This document shows, piece by piece, positions 1 through 5,246 of a stretch of 5,246 nucleotides of DNA. The stretch is from a bacterium. Lineage in GTDB: Bacteria > Fidelibacterota > Marinisomatia > Marinisomatales > JAHJCW01. Both the position numbers and the translations under genes were made by a program. Each line of letters opens with the position of its first letter. Positions within the stretch are counted from its first letter, which is position 1. The stretch is taken from the NCBI GenBank assembly GCA_018812885.1, contig JAHJCW010000330.1:1-5246 (forward strand). Reading direction: 5' to 3'. Under the pieces are notes generated by a model. It did not search any database. It was not told the DNA's origin and worked only from the letters and a program-made list of their open reading frames with translations.

Positions 1-405
1 ATTGCTGCAATATTATTAATAGTAACAGTTGTTTTTACAGATGCCATTGCAGCACAGATAATAAAACCGTGGATTGGCAGAATTCGGCCTTCTCATACAA
101 TGACAGACAATATAAATCTATTAGTGTCAAAAGGTGGGAAATATAGTTTTATCTCAAATCACGCTGCTAATACCATGTCAGCTGCTGTCATACTCGGTTA
201 TTTTTATAAAAAATGGAAAAGTATTACTATAGCTATCTCAATAATTGTTGGTTTCAGTCGTGTTTATGTGGGAGTGCATTATCCGTTGGATGTGCTTGGT
301 GGATGGCTTTTTGGATATGCTATTGCTTGGGGAATCTTAAGTCTTTGGGTTATACTCAAAATTCGAGAAAGGAAAAGAGGACGTACCTGGATTAATTATA
401 CCTAA
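1..405 (+). CDS. PAP2-family membrane phosphatase, 3' part
   Basis: This is the C-terminal 134 residues of an integral-membrane phosphatase of the PAP2 (type 2 phosphatidic acid phosphatase / undecaprenyl-diphosphatase-like) superfamily. The reading frame is open from the first base, so the start lies outside the window. All three PAP2 motifs are visible. Motif 1 is K-x6-RP (K22 to P30 of the visible part). Motif 2 is ISNHAAN with the catalytic-type H54, in place of classical PSGH. Motif 3 is SRVYVGVHYPLD (S86, R87, G91, H93, D97), whose His is the phosphoryl-accepting residue in the family. Hydrophobic stretches at about 1-21, 59-69, 75-92 and 98-120 fit membrane helices with the active site facing outward. 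The tail after residue 120 is basic. The likely substrate is a lipid phosphate such as undecaprenyl diphosphate or a phosphatidyl phosphate, but sequence alone cannot choose. It converges on the DUF3467 gene across 11 bp, where I see no terminator hairpin. Confidence 0.93.
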   Translation: MAAILLIVTVVFTDAIAAQIIKPWIGRIRPSHTMTDNINLLVSKGGKYSFISNHAANTMSAAVILGYFYKKWKSITIAISIIVGFSRVYVGVHYPLDVLGGWLFGYAIAWGILSLWVILKIRERKRGRTWINYT

Positions 406-416
406 AAAGAAAATTA

Positions 417-746
417 TTAATTCGGCAATTCAGATTTGGGTGGTTTCATTCCGAATTTCGGTATGCCTTCTTGCTGATAGACTTTTATTTCTCCGTACTT
501 CTTCTCAAACTTGCCAATATTGTCTTTTAGAGCCATCATAAATGATTTTACATGTGGCGGAGCCATAATTATTCTTGAATGTACCTTGGCTTTTGGTACT
601 CCGGGCAAAATACGAGTAAAATCCATAACAAATTCGGCAGGTGAATGAGTTACTACAACAAAGTTAGAATATTCACCGGAACCTACTTTTTCATCTAACT
701 CTATATTAATCTTTTGCATATTGGATGGTGTTTTTTTCTGTTCCAT
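417..746 (-). CDS. DUF3467 family protein
   Basis: A 109-residue soluble protein that I recognise as DUF3467. The conserved core runs from about residue 13 to 85 and contains YSNFVVVTHSPAEFVMDF (26-43), ILPGVPKAKVHSRIIMAP (46-63) and a helix with ALKDNI (72-77). The family is widespread in bacteria and has no established biochemical function. Residues 1-12 and the Lys/Pro-rich tail from about 94 look flexible. The gene starts 19 bp after the zinc-ribbon gene ends and is probably co-transcribed with it. Its Shine-Dalgarno site is poor (AAGAGA about 5 bases before the ATG), which suggests translation partly dependent on the upstream gene. An internal Met10 (codon at 717-719) has no better site, so I keep the longer start. 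Nothing in the sequence indicates a catalytic centre or a membrane segment. Confidence 0.88.
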   Translation of the reverse strand: MEQKKTPSNMQKINIELDEKVGSGEYSNFVVVTHSPAEFVMDFTRILPGVPKAKVHSRIIMAPPHVKSFMMALKDNIGKFEKKYGEIKVYQQEGIPKFGMKPPKSELPN

Positions 747-765
747 AGTTTTCTCTTATGTAATT

Positions 766-1161
766 CTACGTTTTGCCAAATTCACGTTGGTTAAATTCTT
801 CCCAATCCTCTTCGATTCCTTTAAATTCTTCAATCACCTCAGGCAATTCGTCTGCAGTATTATTTTGAATATGTTCATGTTCATTTTCATAAAAACTTAA
901 AAGATCCTTCTTTTTCTCAAATTTTGAAGGATCAACATCCTCTTCTTCATCCGGTTCCAGTCTTTCAATATCTTCGCTGTAAACGTCTTCATCAAAAAAA
1001 TCAAGATTTTCAACAATCCCGTTAGTCATCAAATATTCTAAGAAGTCAAGAAACCTACGATCTTTTAAATCTGTCTTACATTCAACGCAAATCAAATTTT
1101 CTTTTAAGTCTTCTTCGTTCAGCGGTGATTCACAAACAGGGCAAATAATACCTTCAAGCAT
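766..1161 (-). CDS. Small acidic zinc-ribbon protein, function unknown
   Basis: A 131-residue protein with an N-terminal zinc ribbon, CPVC at residues 7-10 and CVEC at 25-28. These are two CxxC knuckles separated by 14 residues, the usual spacing for binding one Zn ion, and the ribbon resembles Trm112-like ribbons. The rest is strongly acidic: residues 51-76 are mostly Asp and Glu, and 100-125 are again Glu-rich, with a short basic patch (KFEKKKD) between. I see no enzyme motif, signal peptide or membrane helix. The start is well supported: AGAGGA lies 8 bases upstream, and a sigma70-like promoter lies just before it. It is the first gene of a two-gene unit with the DUF3467 gene. Zinc ribbons of this kind usually mediate protein or nucleic-acid contacts, so a small adaptor or regulator is plausible, but that is inference. 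I do not recognise a named family. Confidence 0.82.
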   Translation of the reverse strand: MLEGIICPVCESPLNEEDLKENLICVECKTDLKDRRFLDFLEYLMTNGIVENLDFFDEDVYSEDIERLEPDEEEDVDPSKFEKKKDLLSFYENEHEHIQNNTADELPEVIEEFKGIEEDWEEFNQREFGKT

Positions 1162-1169
1162 TAATAAAA

Positions 1170-1217
1170 TCCTCTAAAATTGGGCGGTAATATAATTTGG
1201 TAAAATTTGGTGGTCAA
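1170..1217 (-). promoter_or_regulatory. Sigma70-like promoter and SD of the zinc-ribbon/DUF3467 unit
   Basis: Read on the minus strand, TTGACC (1212-1217) is followed after exactly 17 bases by TATATT (1189-1194). Each hexamer has five of six matches to the sigma70 consensus. A start of transcription near 1182 would give a leader of about 20 bases. That leader contains the Shine-Dalgarno AGAGGA (1170-1175), 8 bases before the ATG ending at 1159. The spacer between the hexamers consists largely of two copies of ACCAAATT (1204-1211 and 1194-1201) set 10 bp apart, which could be an operator. The region lies in the 73-bp gap after the GlmU-like gene, so the two downstream genes probably have their own transcript. 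Confidence 0.55.
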
Positions 1218-1234
1218 TACTTAGTTGCAGAAAA

Positions 1235-2443
1235 TTATTGTTTTATTAATATTCTCGTTAGCAAATCTTTTTCCGCTTCTGAAAGCGATTTTTGTCGCCG
1301 GTTTTGCATCGCTTCAGCGGAATTGAAAAATTTAGTTTCATTCGTTTTCATTCGATTCCCGTTTAAGAACCAAGTAAATGGCTTTAATCGCCTGGGAGGA
1401 AATCCACTAGTTACGATGTTACATCCGGGACCAATATTAGTCCCGGTATTAAGTGTGGTTCCTATTGCAAAAGTGGTGTAATCGCCTACGAATAACCCAA
1501 TAAACAATTCATCGGTTTTAATTACGTTGTCATTTACCGTTACATTAACTGTTGTGTAATTATTTTTTAAATTGCTATTGGTAGTACCAGCACCAAAATT
1601 CACCCACTGTCCAATATACGAGTTACCTAAAAATCCGTAATGAACTTTATTAGACCAACCCTGAATAATAGTAGAACTTATTTCACCTCCAATTTTACAG
1701 ACAGGTCCAATAACGCTCCCCCTGATAAAAGACTGGGATTGAACAACCGTATCCTCGCCGATATACAAAGGACCCTGCAATAAAGAATACGATTGAATTT
1801 TCACATTATCAGCTATAATTACCGGACCATTGGAAGCATCTATCACTACCCCGGGATTGATTAATTCAGGTGATTTTATATAAATATCATTTTCATTGAT
1901 TAAGTGAATGCCCTCTAAAGATTTATTATTCAAATTTGTGGATTGAAAATATTCTTTATCCGCTTCGAGTACTACATTTATCAAATTAACCGCATCCCAA
2001 AGGTATTTTATTACTTTTGATTTAATCGCGCTAATCGTTGGACAAGCTAAGATTTTATCCTTTACCGGTCCTCCCATTTTTAACCAATTATTACCAATAT
2101 CTTTCCTTAAATATGCTGCTGTTAATACGCCATCATTATAATAAAATTGATAGCTCTTTTGGGATATTGTCTTAATATCGTTTTTTGTCCACAATACGTT
2201 ACCAAGAATCCAAAGTCCTTCTTCAACTTGTGTTGGGTTTACAGTCAAGTCGGGGTATAATTCCTGCGTCACCATTTTTAGTTCATCTCTTACGATTAAT
2301 TCAATTTTTGCCTCAGGAAATGATTTTTGAATTCGTTCCAGAAAGGTAAATGCGCCACATCGCAAATTAAATGCCGGTCTTGTTAATACAATCGGTTCAA
2401 GATTTAATACTTCATGATTTTCATATACATAAATTTTTCTCAT
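1235..2443 (-). CDS. Alternative GlmU-like sugar nucleotidyltransferase/acetyltransferase
   Basis: A 402-residue two-domain protein of the alternative bacterial GlmU-like family (the group I know as TIGR03991), whose proposed role is making UDP-GlcNAc or a related sugar nucleotide. Residues 1 to about 170 replace the usual nucleotidyltransferase domain. They carry the family-type LTRPAFNLRCG (20-30) and no classical GlmU LxxGxGTRM loop. Residues from about 188 to 350 form a left-handed beta-helix of hexapeptide repeats (for example PVIIADNVKI and PLYIGEDTVV). This part aligns with the GlmU acetyltransferase site: H268, N282 and N291 match E. coli H363, N377 and N386 at a constant offset, while E. 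coli Y366 is F271 here. The C-terminal tail is charged. The start overlaps the stop of the GT9-like gene as ATGA, and GAGGTG lies 8 bases upstream. The acetyltransferase fold is clear, but the actual sugar substrate is not proven. Confidence 0.85.
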   Translation of the reverse strand: MRKIYVYENHEVLNLEPIVLTRPAFNLRCGAFTFLERIQKSFPEAKIELIVRDELKMVTQELYPDLTVNPTQVEEGLWILGNVLWTKNDIKTISQKSYQFYYNDGVLTAAYLRKDIGNNWLKMGGPVKDKILACPTISAIKSKVIKYLWDAVNLINVVLEADKEYFQSTNLNNKSLEGIHLINENDIYIKSPELINPGVVIDASNGPVIIADNVKIQSYSLLQGPLYIGEDTVVQSQSFIRGSVIGPVCKIGGEISSTIIQGWSNKVHYGFLGNSYIGQWVNFGAGTTNSNLKNNYTTVNVTVNDNVIKTDELFIGLFVGDYTTFAIGTTLNTGTNIGPGCNIVTSGFPPRRLKPFTWFLNGNRMKTNETKFFNSAEAMQNRRQKSLSEAEKDLLTRILIKQ

Positions 2444-2985
2444 AAGCCAAGCACCTCGAGTATATACTCATATCCCTGTTCTATATAATTTGCTCCGTTA
2501 TTGCTATCAATTATGATATTATAAATATCTCTTCCAAACTCTGAACTAAAACCAATTCTTGGCACAGAACTAAACCAACTTACCAACTGATAGGATGTAG
2601 GATTAAATAGGGGATCTAAATTGATTACACCGTTGAATTGTCCATTAGTTAATTTTTTAATAGCTTCATCGGTCAATAATCCATATCTATTAATATCATT
2701 TTCGGAAATCGATTGGAATCGTTGTAATAATTGCGGATCTAAAATATCTTTTTGTTCTTCCCAACCAATAATTTTATTTACCGCACTAAATTGTCCTCGT
2801 GATGTTAACGATTTTAAAAAATGCTGAGCCAATGGTAAATGGCTATTTTCTCTTGGAAGAATTATCAATAATGATCTAATGCCATTTCCTAAAGTTGATA
2901 TTTTTTGGAACTTGTTCTCGGGTTCTTTAAACCGAAATCTCTGCCACACCCAAAAAGCGATTTTTGTTTTCAAAGATATTTTCAT
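2440..2985 (-). CDS. Half-length GT9-like (heptosyltransferase-related) protein
   Basis: A 181-residue soluble protein that looks like one Rossmann-type domain of a family 9 glycosyltransferase (the ADP-heptose:LPS heptosyltransferase group). Residues 33-61 (LGNGIRSLLIILPRE, then LPLAQHFLKSL) resemble the first strand and helix of the GT9 N-terminal domain. Residues 119-159 contain GVINLDPLFNPTSY and VPRIGFSSEFGRDIYN, which resemble the GT9 segment around 'D..ID....' and 'RIGF'. Full GT9 enzymes are about 340 residues with a C-terminal nucleotide-sugar-binding domain, and that half is absent here. The Gly of the usual GDxL motif is replaced by E46-N47. The reading frame is intact and its stop overlaps the next gene's ATG, so this is a maintained short protein rather than a decayed gene. 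Its Shine-Dalgarno is weak. A non-catalytic or partner-dependent role next to the GlmU-like enzyme is inference, and the family assignment is moderate. Confidence 0.6.
   Translation of the reverse strand: MKISLKTKIAFWVWQRFRFKEPENKFQKISTLGNGIRSLLIILPRENSHLPLAQHFLKSLTSRGQFSAVNKIIGWEEQKDILDPQLLQRFQSISENDINRYGLLTDEAIKKLTNGQFNGVINLDPLFNPTSYQLVSWFSSVPRIGFSSEFGRDIYNIIIDSNNGANYIEQGYEYILEVLGL
2452..2457 (-). promoter_or_regulatory. Ribosome binding site of the GlmU-like gene
   Basis: On the minus strand GAGGTG sits 8 bases before the ATG at 2443-2441, inside the last codons of the GT9-like gene. Together with the ATGA stop/start overlap it supports this start and translational coupling of the two genes. 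Confidence 0.6.
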
Positions 2986-3071
2986 TAGCTAATAAAACTT
3001 TGGCGAAATTATGAAACTGCGTAGCTTTTACCATAGGATATTATTGATGTTCCATAAAAAAGAGGATTGGC
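2986..3071. promoter_or_regulatory. Divergent intergenic region with promoters for both sides
   Basis: These 86 bases separate the start codons of the minus-strand GT9-like gene and the plus-strand mutase gene, so promoters for both units must lie here or inside the neighbouring genes. On the plus strand TATTAT (3039-3044) is a possible -10, but there is no good -35 at 17 bases. On the minus strand CATAAT (3008-3013) overlaps TAATTTCG (3004-3011), which is one base from the Bacteroidetes -7 element TAnnTTTG, again without a convincing partner. A near-perfect 18-bp palindrome (2980-2997, core ATTAGCTAAT) covers the edge next to the GT9-like start. Exact promoter positions cannot be fixed by eye. 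Confidence 0.4.
3061..3066 (+). promoter_or_regulatory. Shine-Dalgarno site fixing the mutase start
   Basis: AGAGGA lies 5 bases before ATG 3072. An in-frame TGA at 3045-3047 rules out a longer reading frame. The short N-terminus of the mutase is therefore real in this sequence, unless there is a frameshift or sequencing error upstream. Confidence 0.65.
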
Positions 3072-4565
3072 ATGAAACACCCAAAACCCGGTGAATTTCC
3101 ATTTACACGCGGAATCTATACCGACATGTACAAAAAACGCTTATGGACGATGCGGCAATATGCCGGATATACCTCGGCCGATGAATCAAATAAGCGCTAT
3201 CGTTACTTATTAGATGAAGGTGTAACAGGTCTTTCGGTCGCATTTGATTTACCAACACAGATTGGATACGATTCCGACCATCCTATGGCAGAAGGAGAAG
3301 TTGGTAGAGTAGGTGTACCTATATCTTCAATCGCTGATATGGAACGGTTATTTAATAAAATTCCACTTGATAAAATTTCTACATCAATGACTATTAATTC
3401 TACTGCCATCATTTTATTGGCGATGTATATCGCGGTTGCGGAAAAACAAGGTATCTCAGCAGAAAAGTTACGAGGAACAATTCAAAATGATATATTAAAG
3501 GAATATGTCGCAAGAGGAACTTATATTTTTCCACCAAAACCGTCTATGAGACTCATTACCGATATTTTCGATTATTGTGAAAAACATTTACCAAAATGGA
3601 ATACAATATCCATTTCCGGCTATCATATACGTGAAGCAGGCAGCACGGCAGTACAGGAGATCGCCTTTACATTGGCAAATGGTATTGCTTATGTGCAATC
3701 TGCTATTGAAACCGGATTAGACGCCAATACATTTGGAGAACGTTTATCATTTTTCTTCTGCACACACAATGGATTTCTTGAAGAAATTGCCAAATTCCGT
3801 GCAGCTCGCTTTTTATGGGCAAATATTATGAAAGAACGGTTTGGCGTTACCAATCCAAAAGCACAACTTTGCCGTTTTCACACACAAACAGGCGGTTCAA
3901 CTTTAACAGCGCAACAAATTGATAATAATGTAGTGAGGACTACAATTCAAGCATTAGCTGCTGTTTGCGGTGGAACTCAATCTTTGCACACTAATAGTAG
4001 AGATGAAGCATTAACTTTACCGACTGATGAATCGGTCAAATTGGCTTTAAGAACACAACAAATCATTGCGCATGAATCAGGGATTACCAATTATCCCGAT
4101 CCATTCGGTGGAAGTTATGTTGTTGAAGAATTGACTAATTCTTTAGTATCAGAAGCGCAACAAATTATTAAACAAATTGATGAAATGGGCGGATCTGTTT
4201 CAGCAATCGAAAACGGCTGGATTCAAAACGAAATCATAAAAAGCGCCTATGATTATCAAAAAGCAGTAGATAATAAAGAAATTATTGTAATCGGTGTAAA
4301 CAAATTCATTGAGAAGGAATCGGTTAAACCGGAATTATTAAAAATTGATATAAAAGCAACAAAAAACCAAATTAAATTGCTTAAGCAATTTAAAAGTCAG
4401 AGAAACAGTGAACATGTTAAAACAAATTTAAAATTGCTTTCAGAAAAGGCAGGCACTACTCAAAACCTATTTCCTATAATTATTAATTGCGTAAAGAACA
4501 ATTGCACACTTGGTGAAATCGCTGATATTTTGCGTGCAGAATTCGGCGAATATCACCAAAATTGA
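3072..4565 (+). CDS. mcmA1: Methylmalonyl-CoA mutase catalytic subunit (no B12 domain)
   Basis: A 497-residue catalytic (substrate-binding barrel) subunit of the adenosylcobalamin-dependent methylmalonyl-CoA mutase family, which interconverts (R)-methylmalonyl-CoA and succinyl-CoA in propionate metabolism. The opening PGEFPFTRGIY (6-16) and LWTMRQYAG (24-32) are family signatures. Aligned by eye with the Propionibacterium enzyme, the active-site residues are kept: Y30 (Y89), Q138 (Q197), R148 (R207), Y184-H185 (Y243-H244), R224 (R283), H270 (H328) and Q272 (Q330). Y30 and R148 are the pair that distinguishes methylmalonyl-CoA from isobutyryl-CoA mutases (Phe/Gln there). The C-terminus stops after the linker at FGEYHQN, and no DxHxxG cobalamin-binding domain follows in this or another frame. 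The enzyme must therefore pair with a separate small subunit that is not in the window. It also lacks about 40 residues that usually precede the PFTRG motif. Specificity is likely but not proven. Confidence 0.92.
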   Translation: MKHPKPGEFPFTRGIYTDMYKKRLWTMRQYAGYTSADESNKRYRYLLDEGVTGLSVAFDLPTQIGYDSDHPMAEGEVGRVGVPISSIADMERLFNKIPLDKISTSMTINSTAIILLAMYIAVAEKQGISAEKLRGTIQNDILKEYVARGTYIFPPKPSMRLITDIFDYCEKHLPKWNTISISGYHIREAGSTAVQEIAFTLANGIAYVQSAIETGLDANTFGERLSFFFCTHNGFLEEIAKFRAARFLWANIMKERFGVTNPKAQLCRFHTQTGGSTLTAQQIDNNVVRTTIQALAAVCGGTQSLHTNSRDEALTLPTDESVKLALRTQQIIAHESGITNYPDPFGGSYVVEELTNSLVSEAQQIIKQIDEMGGSVSAIENGWIQNEIIKSAYDYQKAVDNKEIIVIGVNKFIEKESVKPELLKIDIKATKNQIKLLKQFKSQRNSEHVKTNLKLLSEKAGTTQNLFPIIINCVKNNCTLGEIADILRAEFGEYHQN

Positions 4566-4634
4566 TTGCTACATATTGACTAATTAGTTTTAACTTTGAC
4601 AAATTTAATAATTATTAACAGATAAAGGACATTT
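4566..4634 (+). promoter_or_regulatory. Probable promoter region and SD of the LysM lipoprotein gene
   Basis: This 69-bp AT-rich gap follows the mutase stop. It contains TAACTTTG (4591-4598), an exact match to the Bacteroidetes -7 consensus TAnnTTTG, but no TTTG at the usual distance upstream. It also contains TTGACA (4596-4601), a perfect sigma70 -35, although 17 bases later there is only CAGATA. Either could drive the lipoprotein gene, or it could be read through from the mutase. AAAGGA at 4624-4629, 5 bases before ATG 4635, is a good Shine-Dalgarno site. I see no terminator hairpin. Confidence 0.35.
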
Positions 4635-5204
4635 ATGAAAAAAATAACAATCCTACTTGCGCTCTTATTAATGGTATCTTGCGCAAAAAAAGCAGCGCCT
4701 ATGGTTGAACCTAAACCTGATGATACTGCAATTACTGAAACAGCAACCCCGACCACTGATGAGGGTATTGTTGTAGAACCTTTTAATGTTGACCGTGGCG
4801 AAGGAACAATTGTACCCGGTATGGTAGAAGAACCATATATGATCAAGAGAAATGACTATTTATCAAAAATTGCAAAAAACGAATACGGCGATTGGCGTAA
4901 ATGGCGTGAAATTTATGATCATAATCGCGTTGCAATTGGAGATAATCCAGATTTAATATTTCCGTATCGCTTTTTACAACTGTTAAAAGCTGCCACAGTT
5001 GCAAAAGATTGCCAAGTAGAATTTTATAATTACACAATTGAATCCGGTGATACTCCATGGAATATGGCTCGAAACGTTTATGGTGATGAATTATCATGGA
5101 TAATTATCTACATGGATAACCAGGAATTGATTGACCGTAATGGTGGAATTATTTACCCCGGCATGGTTTTCCAATTACGAAAGAATTTGGATCCGTGTGA
5201 ATAG
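4635..5204 (+). CDS. Lipoprotein with two LysM domains
   Basis: A 189-residue predicted lipoprotein, probably anchored in the outer membrane and binding peptidoglycan. The signal peptide is MKK followed by a hydrophobic stretch (I4-V14) ending in the lipobox-like MVSC, with Cys16 as the lipidated residue. Met at -3 is a mild departure from the usual Leu. Residues 17-66 are a Pro/Thr/Glu-rich flexible spacer. LysM 1 spans about 68-117 (YMIKRNDYLSKIAKNEYGD, ending FPYRFLQL). LysM 2 spans about 133-181 (YTIESGDTPWNMARNVYGD, ending IYPGMVFQL). Both carry the 'YGD..W..IY..N' pattern common in LysM domains of this lipoprotein type. No catalytic domain follows, so it is a binding or scaffold protein rather than a hydrolase. 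Cys126 and Cys188 could form a disulfide. It is in the same direction as the mutase gene, 69 bp downstream, and no functional link is apparent. Confidence 0.9.
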   Translation: MKKITILLALLLMVSCAKKAAPMVEPKPDDTAITETATPTTDEGIVVEPFNVDRGEGTIVPGMVEEPYMIKRNDYLSKIAKNEYGDWRKWREIYDHNRVAIGDNPDLIFPYRFLQLLKAATVAKDCQVEFYNYTIESGDTPWNMARNVYGDELSWIIIYMDNQELIDRNGGIIYPGMVFQLRKNLDPCE

Positions 5205-5246
5205 TATATAGCGTAATAAACACAATACGTTTGTTGGGATATTATG
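5205..5246 (+). other. Downstream spacer with possible start of the next gene
   Basis: The last 42 bases after the lipoprotein stop are AT-rich and end in ATG (5244-5246). GGGA lies only 4 bases before it, a weak ribosome binding site. This may be the first codon of a following plus-strand gene, but no coding sequence is visible to test it. I see no clear terminator hairpin here. Confidence 0.25.

Noticed and set aside
406..416. Bidirectional terminator between the convergent PAP2 and DUF3467 genes
   Set aside because: The 11-bp gap is A-rich and has no inverted repeat. Termination, if any, must lie inside the facing genes or be Rho-dependent.
1197..1481. Plus-strand open frame of 94 codons
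   Set aside because: It lies antisense over the end of the GlmU-like gene and its promoter gap. Its translation has no recognisable domain, while the opposite strand encodes a clear hexapeptide-repeat protein.
2458..2469. Perfect 12-bp palindrome GAGTATATACTC next to the GlmU-like ribosome binding site
   Set aside because: It lies inside the coding end of the GT9-like gene and encodes EYIL. Folded, it gives only a 4-bp stem, too weak for a convincing regulatory hairpin.
3011..3094. Short plus-strand open frame (27 codons) overlapping the mutase start, as a leader peptide or a frameshifted N-terminus of the mutase
   Set aside because: It has no Shine-Dalgarno site, and its residues (ending DWHETPKTR) do not resemble the missing mutase N-terminus.
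4580..4846. Minus-strand open frame of 88 codons over the LysM lipoprotein start
   Set aside because: It is the shadow of the lipoprotein's signal peptide and Thr/Pro-rich spacer. It has low-complexity Ser/Thr/Val content and no supporting family.
1..5246. tRNA, rRNA, CRISPR array, insertion sequence or riboswitch, including a cobalamin riboswitch before the mutase
   Set aside because: No cloverleaf, regularly spaced repeats, terminal inverted repeats or transposase are visible. The 86-bp region before the mutase is too short for a full cobalamin riboswitch.

Overview
The window is an ordinary-looking piece of an AT-rich bacterial chromosome (roughly 36-38% GC by eye). It holds seven protein genes packed with little spacing, no RNA genes, no mobile elements and no CRISPR. 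Its protein families are a PAP2 phosphatase with a SNHA-type second motif, a DUF3467 protein, the alternative GlmU-like family, a stand-alone methylmalonyl-CoA mutase catalytic subunit and a two-LysM lipoprotein. Together they suggest the Bacteroidetes/Chlorobi/Ignavibacteria/Marinimicrobia (FCB) assemblage. Several starts have clear Shine-Dalgarno sites (AGAGGA, AAAGGA, GAGGTG), and one promoter is sigma70-like with a 17-bp spacer. Both are unusual for core Bacteroidia, so an early-branching FCB lineage is my best guess. This placement is an inference.

Layout. At 1-405 (+) is the 3' end of a membrane PAP2 phosphatase, meeting a minus-strand gene tail to tail across an 11-bp gap. From 2985 down to 417, four minus-strand genes follow in transcription order. 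First come a half-length GT9-like protein (2985-2440) and an alternative GlmU-like protein (2443-1235), joined by an ATGA overlap. After a 73-bp gap containing its own promoter come a small acidic zinc-ribbon protein (1161-766) and a DUF3467 protein (746-417). A short 86-bp divergent region (2986-3071) separates this block from two plus-strand genes: the methylmalonyl-CoA mutase catalytic subunit without its B12 domain (3072-4565) and a lipoprotein with two LysM domains (4635-5204). The last three bases are an ATG that may begin the next gene.

How the genes relate. The GT9-like and GlmU-like genes are translationally coupled and probably serve envelope sugar metabolism. The PAP2 phosphatase (lipid-carrier or phospholipid dephosphorylation) and the LysM lipoprotein (peptidoglycan binding) also belong to the envelope but sit in separate transcription units. 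The mutase belongs to propionate/succinyl-CoA metabolism and needs a cobalamin-binding partner that is not encoded here. The zinc-ribbon/DUF3467 pair has no known function.

I see no clearly new system. The items most worth checking are the zinc-ribbon/DUF3467 operon with a helically phased direct repeat inside its promoter, the half-length GT9 protein coupled to the GlmU-like enzyme, and the mutase with a short N-terminus and no partner subunit.
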